From Ensifer adhaerens (GTDB lineage Bacteria > Pseudomonadota > Alphaproteobacteria > Rhizobiales > Rhizobiaceae): 64,000 bases of DNA. Under the pieces are notes generated by a model, which worked only from the letters and a program-made list of their open reading frames with translations, was not told where the DNA came from and did not search any database. How positions within the stretch are numbered: position 1 is the first letter of the stretch; each line of letters begins with the position of its first letter. A program made the position numbers and the translations under genes. Below are positions 17,768-27,085 of this stretch, in pieces. The DNA lies in the NCBI RefSeq assembly GCF_002940685.1, contig NZ_PNFP01000009.1:1-64000 (forward strand). Reading direction: 5' to 3'.

Positions 17768-18214
17768 ATGCCATCGACTATTTTCGTGCTGAACGGCCCC
17801 AACCTGAATGCGCTGGGCAAGCGCGAACCGGGTATTTATGGCGGCCAGACGCTGGCCGACATCGAGGCCATGTGCAAGACGGAAGGCAAGACGCTCGGCT
17901 TCGACGTCGATTTCCGCCAGTCGAACCATGAAGGAACGCTGGTCGATTGGCTGCACGAAGCTGGCAGCGTTGCCGCCGGCGTGGCGATCAACCCGGCCGC
18001 CTATGGCCACACGTCGATCGCACTTCACGACGCCATCCGTGCCATCGGCATTCCGGTCGTCGAACTGCACCTTTCAAACATCCATGCGCGCGAGGAATTC
18101 CGCCACAAGTCGATGATCGCGCCGGCTGTCAAAGGCGTTATCTGCGGTTTCGGCGCACAGAGTTACATTCTTGCGCTGCATGCGCTAAAGAACCTGACAA
18201 ATCCGTCGAAATAA
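17768..18214 (+). CDS. aroQ: 3-dehydroquinate dehydratase, type II
   Basis: It performs the third step of the shikimate pathway, anti elimination of water from 3-dehydroquinate. Type II hallmarks are FVLNGPNLNALGKREPGIYG with catalytic Tyr, RQSNHEGTLVDWLHEA, INPAAYGHTSIALHDAI, and the catalytic His in VVELHLSNIHAREEFRHKS. It is 148 aa from ATG 17768; an ATG at 17747 would add seven residues. It is followed 26 bp later by accB, an aroQ-accB-accC order common in proteobacteria. Confidence 0.95.
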   Translation: MPSTIFVLNGPNLNALGKREPGIYGGQTLADIEAMCKTEGKTLGFDVDFRQSNHEGTLVDWLHEAGSVAAGVAINPAAYGHTSIALHDAIRAIGIPVVELHLSNIHAREEFRHKSMIAPAVKGVICGFGAQSYILALHALKNLTNPSK

Positions 18215-18240
18215 GAAGAACATTAAGAGGCTCATATTCC

Positions 18241-18720
18241 ATGGCTGACAAGAAACCAGGCATCGACCAGGCGCTGATCCGCGATCTCGCCAACATTCTC
18301 AAGGACACCGATCTGACCGAGATCGAGGTCGAGCAGGACGACCTGCGCATTCGCGTCTCGCGCAACGGCACGCCGGTTGCGATGCCGATGGCCATGCCGC
18401 AGATGCCGGCCTACCAGATGCCGGCCGCAGCTGCCGCTCCGGCCAACGCCGTCGCCGCGCCTGCTGCCGAGAACGGCCGCGCGTCGAAGAACGCCGTAAC
18501 CGCACCGATGGTCGGTACCGCCTATCTTTCGCCGGCGCCGGGCGCCCGCCCCTTCGTTGAAGTCGGCGCCACGGTCAAGGAAGGCCAGACGATCCTGATC
18601 ATCGAAGCCATGAAGACCATGAACCAGATCCCGGCGCCGCGCTCGGGCAAGGTCACCGAAATCTTCGTCCAGGACGCAGCCCCCGTCGAATATGGCGAAC
18701 CGCTGATCGTAATCGAATAA
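18241..18720 (+). CDS. accB: Biotin carboxyl carrier protein of acetyl-CoA carboxylase
   Basis: The 159-aa BCCP has an N-terminal oligomerisation segment, a flexible Ala/Pro/Met-rich linker (about residues 43-85), and the C-terminal biotinyl domain with the biotin-accepting Lys in EAMKTMNQI. It carries CO2 from AccC to the carboxyltransferase for malonyl-CoA synthesis. It lies 12 bp upstream of accC in the same operon. Confidence 0.96.
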   Translation: MADKKPGIDQALIRDLANILKDTDLTEIEVEQDDLRIRVSRNGTPVAMPMAMPQMPAYQMPAAAAAPANAVAAPAAENGRASKNAVTAPMVGTAYLSPAPGARPFVEVGATVKEGQTILIIEAMKTMNQIPAPRSGKVTEIFVQDAAPVEYGEPLIVIE

Positions 18721-18732
18721 GGCGGCGCGGCG

Positions 18733-20076
18733 ATGATCTCGAAAATTCTCATTGCCAATCGCGGCGAAATCGCCCTTCGCGTGCTTCGTGCCTGCAAGGA
18801 ACTCGGCATCGCCACGGTCGCTGTGCACTCCACGGCCGACGCCGACGCCATGCATGTGCGGCTCGCCGACGAGAGCGTCTGCATCGGCCCGCCGCCCTCG
18901 CGCGATAGCTATCTGAACATTCACCAGATCGTCGCCGCCTGCGAAATCACCGGTGCCGACGCCGTGCATCCGGGCTACGGCTTCCTGTCGGAAAACGCCA
19001 AGTTCGCCGACATCCTCGATGCACACGACATCACCTTCATCGGCCCGACGGCGGAACACATCCGCATCATGGGCGACAAGATCACCGCCAAGAAGACGGC
19101 GCAGGAACTCGGCATCCCGGTCGTTCCGGGCTCCGACGGCGAAGTGAAGCCCGAAAACGCGCTCGAAGTCGCCCGCAAGATCGGCTTCCCGGTGCTCATC
19201 AAGGCGACCGCCGGCGGCGGCGGCCGCGGCATGAAGGTCGCCCGCTCCGAGGCCGACCTCGAGGAAGCCGTATCGACTGCCCGCGCCGAAGCGCTTGCCG
19301 CCTTCGGCAACGACGCGGTCTACATGGAAAAGTACCTCGGCAAGCCGCGCCACATCGAGATCCAGATCGTCGGCGACGGTGCCGGCAATGCGGTGCATCT
19401 CGGTGAGCGCGATTGCTCGCTGCAGCGCCGTCACCAGAAGGTCTGGGAAGAAGCAAACTCCCCGGCGCTCAACGTCGACCAGCGCATGAAGATCGGCCAG
19501 ATCTGCGCCGACGCCATGAAGAAGCTGAAGTATCGCGGCGCCGGCACGATCGAGTTCCTCTACGAGAACGGCGAGTTCTATTTCATCGAAATGAACACCC
19601 GTCTGCAGGTCGAGCATCCGATCACCGAAGCGATCACCGGCATCGACCTCGTGCACGAGCAGATCCGCGTCGCCTCCGGCGGCGGTCTGTCGGTCAAGCA
19701 GGAAGACATCGTGTTTTCCGGCCACGCCATCGAGTGCCGCATCAATGCCGAAGATCCGCGCACCTTCGTCCCCTCCCCGGGCACGATTACGCACTTCCAT
19801 GCGCCGGGCGGCCTCGGCGTACGCGTCGATTCGGGTGCCTATCAGGGCTACCGGATCCCGCCTTACTACGACAGCCTGATCGGCAAGCTGATCGTGCACG
19901 GCCGCACCCGCGTCGAGTGCATGATGCGCCTGCGGCGCGTGCTTGACGAATTTGTCATCGACGGCATCAAGACGACGCTTCCGCTGTTCCAGGACCTGAT
20001 CAATAATCAGGACATTGCCAACGGCGACTACGACATCCACTGGCTGGAGAAGCATCTGGCCGCCACGTCCGAGTAA
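18733..20076 (+). CDS. accC: Biotin carboxylase subunit of acetyl-CoA carboxylase
   Basis: The 447-aa ATP-grasp enzyme carboxylates biotin on AccB. It begins [20 protein letters not shown]. The ATP-binding Gly-rich loop is [14 protein letters not shown], with [12 protein letters not shown] and the metal-binding [14 protein letters not shown] further on. The length is that of stand-alone bacterial AccC rather than of propionyl- or pyruvate-carboxylase fusions. It is cotranscribed with accB and followed by aat 10 bp later. Confidence 0.97.
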   Translation: MISKILIANRGEIALRVLRACKELGIATVAVHSTADADAMHVRLADESVCIGPPPSRDSYLNIHQIVAACEITGADAVHPGYGFLSENAKFADILDAHDITFIGPTAEHIRIMGDKITAKKTAQELGIPVVPGSDGEVKPENALEVARKIGFPVLIKATAGGGGRGMKVARSEADLEEAVSTARAEALAAFGNDAVYMEKYLGKPRHIEIQIVGDGAGNAVHLGERDCSLQRRHQKVWEEANSPALNVDQRMKIGQICADAMKKLKYRGAGTIEFLYENGEFYFIEMNTRLQVEHPITEAITGIDLVHEQIRVASGGGLSVKQEDIVFSGHAIECRINAEDPRTFVPSPGTITHFHAPGGLGVRVDSGAYQGYRIPPYYDSLIGKLIVHGRTRVECMMRLRRVLDEFVIDGIKTTLPLFQDLINNQDIANGDYDIHWLEKHLAATSE

Positions 20077-20086
20077 GGACCAGACG

Positions 20087-20701
20087 TTGAAAGGGACGCG
20101 CAGCAAGCAGCCCGATATTACACCGGACATGCTGCTGCGCGCCTATTCGATCGGCCTCTTCCCGATGGCCGATTCGGCCGATGACCCGGAGCTCTTCTGG
20201 GTCGAGCCGGAAATCCGCGGGGTCATCCCGCTTGCAGGCTTCCATGTCTCGCGGAGCCTTGCCAAGACCATCCGCCGAAACCGCTTCGACATACGCTTCA
20301 ACACCGCCTTCGAAGCGGTCATGGACGGTTGTGCGGCCCCTGCTCCCGATCGTCCGACGACCTGGATCAACAACAAGATCCGCACACTCTACGCGACGCT
20401 GCACGCGATGGGTTATGCGCACAGCGTGGAGGCCTGGGAAGGCGATCAACTGGTCGGGGGGCTCTATGGCGTTTCGCTCGGCTCCGCCTTCTTCGGCGAA
20501 AGCATGTTCTCCAGGCGCACCGACGCCTCGAAGATCTGCCTCGTGCACTTGGTCGAGCGGCTGAAGGCGCGCGGCTTCGAACTGCTCGATACCCAGTTCA
20601 CGACCGAGCACCTGAAGTCGTTCGGCGCCGTCGACGTACCGAAGGCGGAGTACGAGGTCATGCTGGCGGACGCGATGTCGTCGCCGGACCTCGCCTTCTA
20701 A
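20087..20701 (+). CDS. aat: Leucyl/phenylalanyl-tRNA-protein transferase
   Basis: Aat adds Leu or Phe from aminoacyl-tRNA to N-terminal Lys/Arg of proteins, creating N-end rule degrons for ClpS-ClpAP. Family motifs include [29 protein letters not shown], the [17 protein letters not shown] core with [12 protein letters not shown], and [17 protein letters not shown] take TTG 20087 as start because AAGGAC ends 6 nt before it, giving 204 aa. No ATG gives a full-length N-terminus. Confidence 0.9.
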   Translation: MKGTRSKQPDITPDMLLRAYSIGLFPMADSADDPELFWVEPEIRGVIPLAGFHVSRSLAKTIRRNRFDIRFNTAFEAVMDGCAAPAPDRPTTWINNKIRTLYATLHAMGYAHSVEAWEGDQLVGGLYGVSLGSAFFGESMFSRRTDASKICLVHLVERLKARGFELLDTQFTTEHLKSFGAVDVPKAEYEVMLADAMSSPDLAF

Positions 20702-20750
20702 CCAGGCCGGTTTCTTATTTCCTTGAGATAATGGGAATACGTCCCGCCGC

Positions 20751-21203
20751 TCAGCGCTTCTGCGCGGTGTCTGGCGGCGGCAGGTCCGAGGTCGCCTTGC
20801 AGGATTGCAGCCAGACGTCATAGACCGGGTGCTCGACGGCATTCAGGCCCGGGCTGTCGGCAAACATCCAGCCGGTGAAGATGCGGCGAATCTTGCGGTC
20901 GAGCGTGATTTCCTCGACCTCGACGAAGGTCGTGATCTTCTGCGCTTCCGTATCGTCACGGCTGTAGCAGACGCGCGGCGTGACCTGAAGGGCGCCGAAT
21001 TGCACGGTTTCGCCAATGTAGACGTCGAAAGTGGTGATCCGGCCGGTGATCTTGTCGATGCCGGAGAAGACGGCAACGGCGTTCGAGAGGCGGGCTGCGT
21101 CAACGGCTTCCGCAGATGCGACCAGCGGCAAGGCGGCAAGCAGGGACAAGCCCAAGCGCCGTGTTCCTTGGCCGATTGCCTTGCGCAGATCAGAACCTGC
21201 CAT
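20751..21203 (-). CDS. DUF2155 domain-containing exported protein
   Basis: The 150-aa protein has a signal peptide (LGLSLLAALPLVASAEA) and a conserved domain with TTFDVYIGETVQFGALQVTP, VCYSRDDTE and IFTGWMFADSPGLNAVEHPVYDVWLQSC. This matches the alphaproteobacterial DUF2155 family, whose function is unknown. The start at 21203 is chosen for the GGAGA 9 nt upstream; an ATG at 21236 lacks a ribosome site. It converges with aat and lies upstream of nothing obvious on its strand. Confidence 0.85.
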   Translation of the reverse strand: MAGSDLRKAIGQGTRRLGLSLLAALPLVASAEAVDAARLSNAVAVFSGIDKITGRITTFDVYIGETVQFGALQVTPRVCYSRDDTEAQKITTFVEVEEITLDRKIRRIFTGWMFADSPGLNAVEHPVYDVWLQSCKATSDLPPPDTAQKR

Positions 21204-21327
21204 TGTCGCCTGTCTCCCGCGTACCCTGTTCTTCATCGATGGATATCAGGCGCTAACCATCAAATGTGGCCGCGCCATGATCGAGGAACCTATCCGCGGT
21301 CCGTCGTCGTCACTGAGAACAGATTAT

Positions 21328-21723
21328 TCAGGAGCCCGGCGTCCAGGCGTCGTAGTCGCCGGTCACGCGCGGACGCTTTCCGGTGGCAGCGATCGAACCC
21401 TGGGGACGATAAGCGTTGGCCGTTCCGGTCGGATTGGCGCGATGCGGCTTCTGCCATTCGCGCGGCGTGTACTTTTCATCGGCCGGCGAAACGTCGGTCC
21501 GGTGATGCATCCAGCCGTGCCAGCCGGCCGGAATGGCGGAGGCTTCGGCATAGCCGTTGTAGATCACCCAGCGGCGGGTGCGGCCTTCGGAGTCCTTGCC
21601 GCCCTGATAATAGACATTGCCGAGCTCGTCCTGACCGACGCGCTGGCCGTGGCGCCACGTGTGAAAGCGCGTTCCGATCGTCTGTTCGTTCCACCAGGTG
21701 AAAATCTGCAGCAGGAGCTTCAT
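21328..21723 (-). CDS. NDUFA12 / B17.2 family complex I accessory subunit
   Basis: The 131-aa protein matches the alphaproteobacterial homologue of mitochondrial NADH dehydrogenase subunit NDUFA12. Features are FTWWNEQTIGTRFHTWRHG, VGQDELGNVYYQ, RRWVIYNGYAEASAIPAGWHGWMHH and the DEKYTPREWQKPHRANPTGT tail. It binds the peripheral arm of complex I on the cytoplasmic face. It is located next to DUF2155, a pairing common in alphaproteobacteria. Confidence 0.92.
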   Translation of the reverse strand: MKLLLQIFTWWNEQTIGTRFHTWRHGQRVGQDELGNVYYQGGKDSEGRTRRWVIYNGYAEASAIPAGWHGWMHHRTDVSPADEKYTPREWQKPHRANPTGTANAYRPQGSIAATGKRPRVTGDYDAWTPGS

Positions 21724-21831
21724 CGATGCCGTCCTTGACCGGCCGTTGGGAAGGCGGCCAGATACCAATACAATGTCCCCGCTTATGCCCCGCCGCTCAT
21801 GGCTTGTCCAGTGATTCCGAGGCAAAGGCCG

Positions 21832-22302
21832 TCATTTCAACGGCATGCGAAAGCCGAAATGGCTGCGTGTGAAGCCCAGCCGCTCGTAGAAGCGGTGCGC
21901 GTCGGTGCGCACGGCGTTGGAGCTGAGCTGCACCTTCTTGGCGCCCCTCTCCCGCGCCTCGGCGATCGCATGGCGCATCATGCGTTCGCCAATCCGGCGG
22001 CCGCGCATATCCTCGCGGGTCTGGACCGCTTCGACAATCAGGCTGGAGCTGCCGCGCCCCGACAGCGATGTGTGCAGCGCCGTCTGAAACGTACCGACGA
22101 TCTCGCCTGAGAGCACCGCCACATAGAGCGTCTGCAGCGGCGAGAGAGCGATCTTCTCGAAAGCGGCGACATAGTCGCCAAAGGCCTCCGGATCGGTCGT
22201 GTCGCCATGGCCGCCGAGCGGATCCCCGGCAAAGATCGCTACGATCGCGGCAAGGTCTTCGCGTTCGGCTTTGCGGATCAGGAGATCTATTGTCGCGTCC
22301 AT
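21832..22302 (-). CDS. GNAT-family N-acetyltransferase
   Basis: The 156-aa protein has the GNAT fold: N-terminal strand IRKAEREDLAAIVAIF, then VEAVQTREDMRGRRIGERMM, which contains the acetyl-CoA pyrophosphate loop (R/Q-x-x-G-x-G/A), and the C-terminal SNAVRTDAHRFYERLGFTRS. The start at 22302 has GGGGA six nt upstream; an ATG at 22344 is possible. The substrate is unknown. Confidence 0.85.
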   Translation of the reverse strand: MDATIDLLIRKAEREDLAAIVAIFAGDPLGGHGDTTDPEAFGDYVAAFEKIALSPLQTLYVAVLSGEIVGTFQTALHTSLSGRGSSSLIVEAVQTREDMRGRRIGERMMRHAIAEARERGAKKVQLSSNAVRTDAHRFYERLGFTRSHFGFRMPLK

Positions 22303-22531
22303 GGTTTCCCCGCTGACATCGTTCGTCGGCTGCGCATCAAACACCGAGAGGTGACGGCGCGATGACGGCGTCGCACCTTCCGAGGTTATCCACAGACATG
22401 CAAGACTTCAGGCAACCGAGCCACTCGCCCAAAGCCCGCCGCGTGAAAAAGGTACACACGCCGGGCTTTAAGCTCTCGTACCTACGCATGCCGCTGCCAC
22501 GGAACCGCGACACACTTTTGCACGACATGCG

Positions 22532-23032
22532 TCAGCCGAGGAGCGGTTTTTCCAGAACGATGGCCGGCAGGCCGGACTGATCGTCGCCGCAGTTGCTCAC
22601 CTGGCCGACCTCGGCAAAACCATGCGCCCGATAGAAGGTGAGCGCGTGCAGGTTCTGCGGCTCGACTTCGACACGCATCCGTTCGGCGTCCGGGAAGCAG
22701 GTTTCGAGTTCGGCGAAAATATCGCGTCCGACGCCCTGCCGCTGAAACTTCGGAAGGACATAGAGCTGATGCAGCACGACCGTCTTGGCCTGCGTATCAG
22801 ACATCGCCGCATAGCCCATGCCGCCGAGCTGCCGCCCATCGTCGGCCACCAGGAACTCGGCATTCTTGCGCGCGAGCCGGGCTTTGAGCGCCGGCAGGGA
22901 ATGCCAGCGCTCCGTCAGTTCGTTGACCTTCTCGACACCGTAGAAGGTGTCATAGGTCGCGTGCCACGTCTCGATCAGCAGGGCGCGAACCTTGTCCAGA
23001 TCGCGCTCGCTTGCCGTGCGCACGAAGAACAT
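22532..23032 (-). CDS. GNAT-family N-acetyltransferase downstream of gatB
   Basis: This 166-aa GNAT protein has VRTASERDLDKVRALL at the N-terminus, VLHQLYVLPKFQRQGVGRDIF as acetyl-CoA loop, and FYRAHGFAEVGQ near the end. The start ATG 23032 lies 2 bp after the gatB stop, so the two are almost certainly cotranscribed and translationally linked. The substrate cannot be inferred. Confidence 0.88.
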   Translation of the reverse strand: MFFVRTASERDLDKVRALLIETWHATYDTFYGVEKVNELTERWHSLPALKARLARKNAEFLVADDGRQLGGMGYAAMSDTQAKTVVLHQLYVLPKFQRQGVGRDIFAELETCFPDAERMRVEVEPQNLHALTFYRAHGFAEVGQVSNCGDDQSGLPAIVLEKPLLG

Positions 23033-23034
23033 CG

Positions 23035-24537
23035 TTACTCCTCGATGCCAAGCTTGGCCTTCACCAGCGCCTGTACGGCCTGCGGGTTGGCCTTGCCGCC
23101 GGTCGCCTTCATCACCTGGCCGACGAACCAGCCGGCAAGCGAAGGCTTGGCCTGAACCTTGGCAACCTGATCCGGGTTGGCGGCGATGATCTCGTCGACG
23201 GCCTTCTCGATGGCGCCGGTGTCGGTCACCTGCTTCATGCCGCGGGATTCGACGATCTCGGCCGGGTCGCCGCCCTCGTTCCAGATGATCTCGAAGAGAT
23301 CCTTGGCGATCTTGCCGGAGATGGTTTCGGCCCTGATGAGGTCGATGATGCCGCCGAGCTGGGCCGGGGAAACCGGAGTCTCTTCAATGGCTTTGCCGGC
23401 CTTGTTCAAGGCGCCCAGCAGGTCGTTGATGACCCAGTTGGCGGCAATCTTGCCGTCGCGGCCTTCGGCAACCGCTTCGAAATAGTCGGCGATCGACTTT
23501 TCGGAGACGAGCACCGAGGCGTCATAGACCGAGAGACCGAGGTCGCGCACGAAGCGGTCCTTCTTGTCGTCGGGCAGTTCCGGAAGGGTCGCCTTCAGCG
23601 CCTCGACGAAAGCGTCGTCGAATTCGAGCGGCAGCAGATCCGGATCCGGGAAATAGCGATAGTCGTGCGCATCTTCCTTGGAGCGCATCGAACGGGTCTC
23701 GCCCTTGTTCGGATCGAACAGGCGGGTCTCCTGGTCGATGCTGCCACCGTCCTCGAGGATGCCGATCTGGCGGCGTGCCTCATACTCGATCGCTTGGCCA
23801 ATGAAGCGGATCGAATTGACGTTCTTGATTTCGCAACGCGTGCCGAAGCCCTCGCCCGGACGACGCACGGAAACGTTGACGTCGGCGCGCATGGAGCCTT
23901 CGTCCATGTTGCCGTCGCAGGTGCCGAGGTAGCGCACGATCGAGCGCAGCTTCGTCATATAGGCCTTGGCCTCGTCCGAGGAGCGCATGTCCGGCTTGGA
24001 GACAATCTCCATCAGCGCGACGCCCGAGCGGTTGAGGTCGACATAGGACATCGACGGATGCTGGTCGTGCATCGACTTGCCGGCGTCCTGTTCCAGATGC
24101 AGACGCTCGATGCCGATCTCGACATCCTCGAACTGGCCCTGGCGGTCGGGGCCGATCGAGATGATGATCTTGCCTTCGCCGACAATCGGATCCTTGAACT
24201 GGGAAATCTGGTAGCCCTGCGGCAGGTCCGGGTAGAAATAGTTCTTGCGGTCGAAGATCGAGCGGTTGTTGATCTGGGCCTTAAGGCCGAGACCGGTGCG
24301 CACCGCCTGCTTCACGCATTCCTCGTTGATGACAGGCAGCATGCCGGGCATGGCGGCATCGACCAGCGAAACGTTGGCGTTCGGTGCGTTGCCGAACTCC
24401 GTCGATGCGCCCGAGAACAGCTTCGAATTGGAGAGCACCTGGGCATGGACTTCCATGCCGATGATGACTTCCCAGTCGCCGGTGGCGCCGGGGATGAAGC
24501 GTTTCGGATCAGGGGTGCGGACGTCGACGATGCTCAT
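23035..24537 (-). CDS. gatB: Asp-tRNA(Asn)/Glu-tRNA(Gln) amidotransferase subunit B
   Basis: GatB binds and phosphorylates misacylated Glu-tRNAGln or Asp-tRNAAsn for amidation by GatA. The 500-aa protein has the family start [20 protein letters not shown], signature [39 protein letters not shown] and the C-terminal YqeY/tail domain ([10 protein letters not shown]). The start at 24537 follows AAGAG. In this genome gatB is separated by about 3 kb from gatC-gatA. Confidence 0.96.
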   Translation of the reverse strand: MSIVDVRTPDPKRFIPGATGDWEVIIGMEVHAQVLSNSKLFSGASTEFGNAPNANVSLVDAAMPGMLPVINEECVKQAVRTGLGLKAQINNRSIFDRKNYFYPDLPQGYQISQFKDPIVGEGKIIISIGPDRQGQFEDVEIGIERLHLEQDAGKSMHDQHPSMSYVDLNRSGVALMEIVSKPDMRSSDEAKAYMTKLRSIVRYLGTCDGNMDEGSMRADVNVSVRRPGEGFGTRCEIKNVNSIRFIGQAIEYEARRQIGILEDGGSIDQETRLFDPNKGETRSMRSKEDAHDYRYFPDPDLLPLEFDDAFVEALKATLPELPDDKKDRFVRDLGLSVYDASVLVSEKSIADYFEAVAEGRDGKIAANWVINDLLGALNKAGKAIEETPVSPAQLGGIIDLIRAETISGKIAKDLFEIIWNEGGDPAEIVESRGMKQVTDTGAIEKAVDEIIAANPDQVAKVQAKPSLAGWFVGQVMKATGGKANPQAVQALVKAKLGIEE

Positions 24538-24696
24538 ATCATGCTCTTCTTTGAAGCCTGAATTCTTGGTTTCTCGGTAGAACAATTGGTCCGCCGGTGC
24601 AAGTTGTTCGGCGGCTCAGAGGCGCCATCTGCAATCTCATGCGAACCGCATGCGTCTCTTAACCACCGTTTAGCGCCTATCGGCAAGACTTCGCTC

Positions 24697-24975
24697 ATGT
24701 CCATCGGCCCTGCCCTCCTCGCGTTCGCAATTCTCGTCAACCTGACTGCCTTCGGGCTGTTCTGGTACGACAAGCGAGCGGCGCGCTTCGGCCGGCGGCG
24801 CATCAGCGAACGGACCCTGCTGACGGTCGCCTTTTTCGGCGGCAGCCCGGGAGCGATGACGGCGCGCCATATCTTCCGGCACAAGACGCGCAAGGAACCC
24901 TTTCGTACGCACCTCGCGCTGATCATCGTCTTTCAGGTGGCACTGGCCGCCATCGGCACCTTGGCGTTGCAGTGA
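24697..24975 (+). CDS. DUF1294 family small membrane protein
   Basis: The 92-aa protein has two hydrophobic segments (about residues 3-22 and 71-90) around the family motif FWYDKRAARFGRRRISERTL and FFGGSPGAMTARHIFRHKTRK. This is the DUF1294 domain, sometimes fused to cold-shock domains in other bacteria. Function is unknown. It diverges from gatB. I used ATG 24697 because the upstream in-frame extension lacks domain features. Confidence 0.8.
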   Translation: MSIGPALLAFAILVNLTAFGLFWYDKRAARFGRRRISERTLLTVAFFGGSPGAMTARHIFRHKTRKEPFRTHLALIIVFQVALAAIGTLALQ

Positions 24976-25031
24976 CACCTTGACGCGCGGGCGACGGTCT
25001 TTTAGGAAGTCACCGTTCTATTGGAGTTTTT

Positions 25032-25061
25032 ATGTTCCGTTCTTCGCCTGAGTCCCGGTAA
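25032..25061 (+). CDS. Candidate 9-codon leader peptide upstream of the TopAI homologue
   Basis: ATG TTC CGT TCT TCG CCT GAG TCC CGG TAA encodes MFRSSPESR. GGAG (25023-25026) lies 5 nt before the ATG, an excellent ribosome-binding site. It ends 120 nt before the TopAI/YjhX homologue in a 206-bp gap with no other gene. E. coli topAI is known to be controlled by translation of a leader ORF (toiL); equivalence here is inference. Confidence 0.45.
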   Translation: MFRSSPESR

Positions 25062-25181
25062 AGCCCGTCCGCGTAATCCCCTTTGATTGCGCGCACGGGC
25101 CGGAAACGTCACCCCGCTATCCAAAGATTTGCGGAACGTTTTCCTGCGTTCTTCCGAACGCTATTCCGGAACATTCAGACA

Positions 25182-25436
25182 ATGGACATCTCGCGCGCAG
25201 AACAGCGCATTCTTCACCATTTGGCCCAGGGCGGCCGCATCGAAATCACCCGCGAAGACAAGGCGATCACCGAGATCCGGTGCTTCACCCGCGATGGCTG
25301 GGTCTATCCCGGCTTTGACCTTGGGCTTTTCCGCAAGCTGAAGCGCAAGAAGGCGATCGCGTCTTCCGGCGGCAAGCCCTACCGGATCACGGAACATGGC
25401 TTGCGGCTGGTTCGATCGGAACTCAACAATCGTTGA
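25182..25436 (+). CDS. YjhX/TopAI family topoisomerase I inhibitor toxin
   Basis: The 84-aa protein closely follows E. coli YjhX (TopAI, UPF0386): SRAEQRILHHLAQGGRI, TEIRCFTRDG, LFRKLKRKKAIAS, GKPYRITEHGLRLVRSELN. In E. coli TopAI binds DNA topoisomerase I and blocks growth, and the adjacent GNAT protein YjhQ counters it. Here no GNAT gene is adjacent: the gene is flanked by DUF1294 and a convergent GGDEF gene. ATG 25182 gives the family length; an in-frame TTG at 25083 does not. A candidate leader peptide lies upstream. Confidence 0.85.
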   Translation: MDISRAEQRILHHLAQGGRIEITREDKAITEIRCFTRDGWVYPGFDLGLFRKLKRKKAIASSGGKPYRITEHGLRLVRSELNNR

Positions 25437-25447
25437 GGGGCAGCGAC

Positions 25448-25481
25448 GCCGATACCGGGCATTTTCATGCCCGGTATCGGC
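25448..25481. terminator. Bidirectional terminator after the TopAI homologue
   Basis: A perfect 15-bp stem (25448-25462 with 25467-25481) and tetraloop TTTC lie between the TopAI gene and the convergent GGDEF gene. The flanking T-runs are short, but the stem is very stable. Confidence 0.8.
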
Positions 25482-25523
25482 TCTTCACGTTAGGTGAATG
25501 CCAAGGCCTTGGTTGACCGCACG

Positions 25524-26969
25524 TCATGCGTGGACCGGCAGGGCACAGCGAACGCGATCGCGGCCAGCATCCTTTGCCTGGTAAAGGGCTCGATCCGCAG
25601 CCAGGAGCAGCCGGTCTAGCCCGGCTTCGCCGGTTGAAACCTCGGCGGCTCCGATGCTGATCGTCACCGAGAGTTTGCCATCCTGCTCCAGGTCGAGCTC
25701 CAGCGCACGCACCGCCTCGAGCAACCGCTCGGCGACCTTGAGCGCGTCGGCAGGGGACTGCCGGGCAAGCACGACGGCGAATTCCTCGCCGCCGAGCCGG
25801 CCAAAGAGATCATCGCTGCGGAGCGTTGCGCGCACCGTGCGGGCGACCGCGGTCAGCACCCGGTCTCCCACGGCATGGCCGTAGGTATCGTTGATCGCCT
25901 TGAAGCGATCGATATCGAGCATCATCACGACCGTACCGCTTCGGCGCGCAGCGGGTGCCGCCACCAGCGCAGCGGCCCGGGACATGAACGCGGAGCGCGC
26001 CAGGCATTGCGTGAGAAAATCGTAGTCGACCGCATGGGACAAACGCCCGATCAGGGCCCGCCGAGCAGCGTCGACGCTGGCAACTGTCAGGGGACAGAGC
26101 GCCAGAAGCGTCGTCCCCAGCCGCGTCGATGTGAGCGTCGCCTCGGCAAAGGCGCTGACACCGAGATGCAGCGCTCCTGATGCCACGGCGATCTGCGTCA
26201 GCACGCCGACGATCGCTGTCAACACCGTCACGGAAAACAACCCATAGGTCAGGGCGCACCACAGAAGTGCCGGCACCGGAAAGGCGAAGGCGCCGGGCCC
26301 GCCGATCACAAGCGCCGCGGCGCACGAGACGAGCAAGGCAACCAGCGGCCAGGGGCTGCCTGCCCTTGCGGAAGCCGCGATCGACGCGGCGCCAGCGCGC
26401 GAACCATCGCTGAAGATCGGCGCTGCCAGGAAGACGGGCAGGATAACCACGTAATTGACAAGTTCAGTCGTCAGCCAGGCGACAAAAGCCTCCGACAGCG
26501 GCGCGCCGAACGCAACGTGCACGGCAGCGGCCCCCACGATGGCAGCACCGATCGCAGCGAGCGAGGCGTTGACAAACATGTGAAGCACCGACAGCGCCCG
26601 GCGCAGATGCCGATGTTCGCTGGAAAGCCTCGCGAAAAGCGCGTAGCCGATGATGACGCCGACCATGTTGGCGGCATTCAGCGAGATCGCCTGCGTCAGG
26701 TCCGATCCTGTAGCGACATCGGCGAGCACATAGGCCAAGGCGGCTGAAGACCAACCGGCCGGGGACGCCAGCGCAGGATTTCTGACGAGAAGGCCAAGAA
26801 GGATGGCGTTGGCCGGCCAGATTGAAGCGAGCATGCCGACCGGACGGCTCAGGATGCCGAGCACGCAGGCGACGAAAACGATCAGCCCCAGGCCGGCAAT
26901 CCAAAACGAGTGATGGAAGGGCTTCAGAACCAACGGCCGTGCGGCCGTCCTCTCCAGCATTTGCAACAA
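25524..26969 (-). CDS. Diguanylate cyclase with MASE1-like membrane sensor
   Basis: The 481-aa protein has about eight hydrophobic segments in residues 20-310 resembling a MASE1 integral membrane sensor (VFVACVLGILSRPVGMLASI). A C-terminal GGDEF domain follows with the active-site motif LFGRLGGEEFAVVL and the preceding DIDRFKAINDTYGHAVGD. GGEEF is a catalytically competent variant, so it should make c-di-GMP. I see no RxxD inhibitory site directly before the motif. ATG 26960 is an alternative start. Confidence 0.88.
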   Translation of the reverse strand: MLQMLERTAARPLVLKPFHHSFWIAGLGLIVFVACVLGILSRPVGMLASIWPANAILLGLLVRNPALASPAGWSSAALAYVLADVATGSDLTQAISLNAANMVGVIIGYALFARLSSEHRHLRRALSVLHMFVNASLAAIGAAIVGAAAVHVAFGAPLSEAFVAWLTTELVNYVVILPVFLAAPIFSDGSRAGAASIAASARAGSPWPLVALLVSCAAALVIGGPGAFAFPVPALLWCALTYGLFSVTVLTAIVGVLTQIAVASGALHLGVSAFAEATLTSTRLGTTLLALCPLTVASVDAARRALIGRLSHAVDYDFLTQCLARSAFMSRAAALVAAPAARRSGTVVMMLDIDRFKAINDTYGHAVGDRVLTAVARTVRATLRSDDLFGRLGGEEFAVVLARQSPADALKVAERLLEAVRALELDLEQDGKLSVTISIGAAEVSTGEAGLDRLLLAADRALYQAKDAGRDRVRCALPVHA

Positions 26970-27085
26970 GCGTTCCCCCGCGGTGCCACCGCACTTTCAT
27001 AGCCCATAATATTTCATGGGCCTAATGAATGAGGTATGAATGCGCCAGCACCATTTCTGGATGACAGCCATTCGGCAGCTGCAGA

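Noticed and set aside
24659-24675. Near CtrA box TTAACCACCGTTTAG upstream of DUF1294, and TTAACAAATGGTTTA (minus) near 31372
   Set aside because: Each has one mismatch to TTAA-N7-TTAA. Such near matches are expected several times in 64 kb, and neither gene is a known CtrA target.
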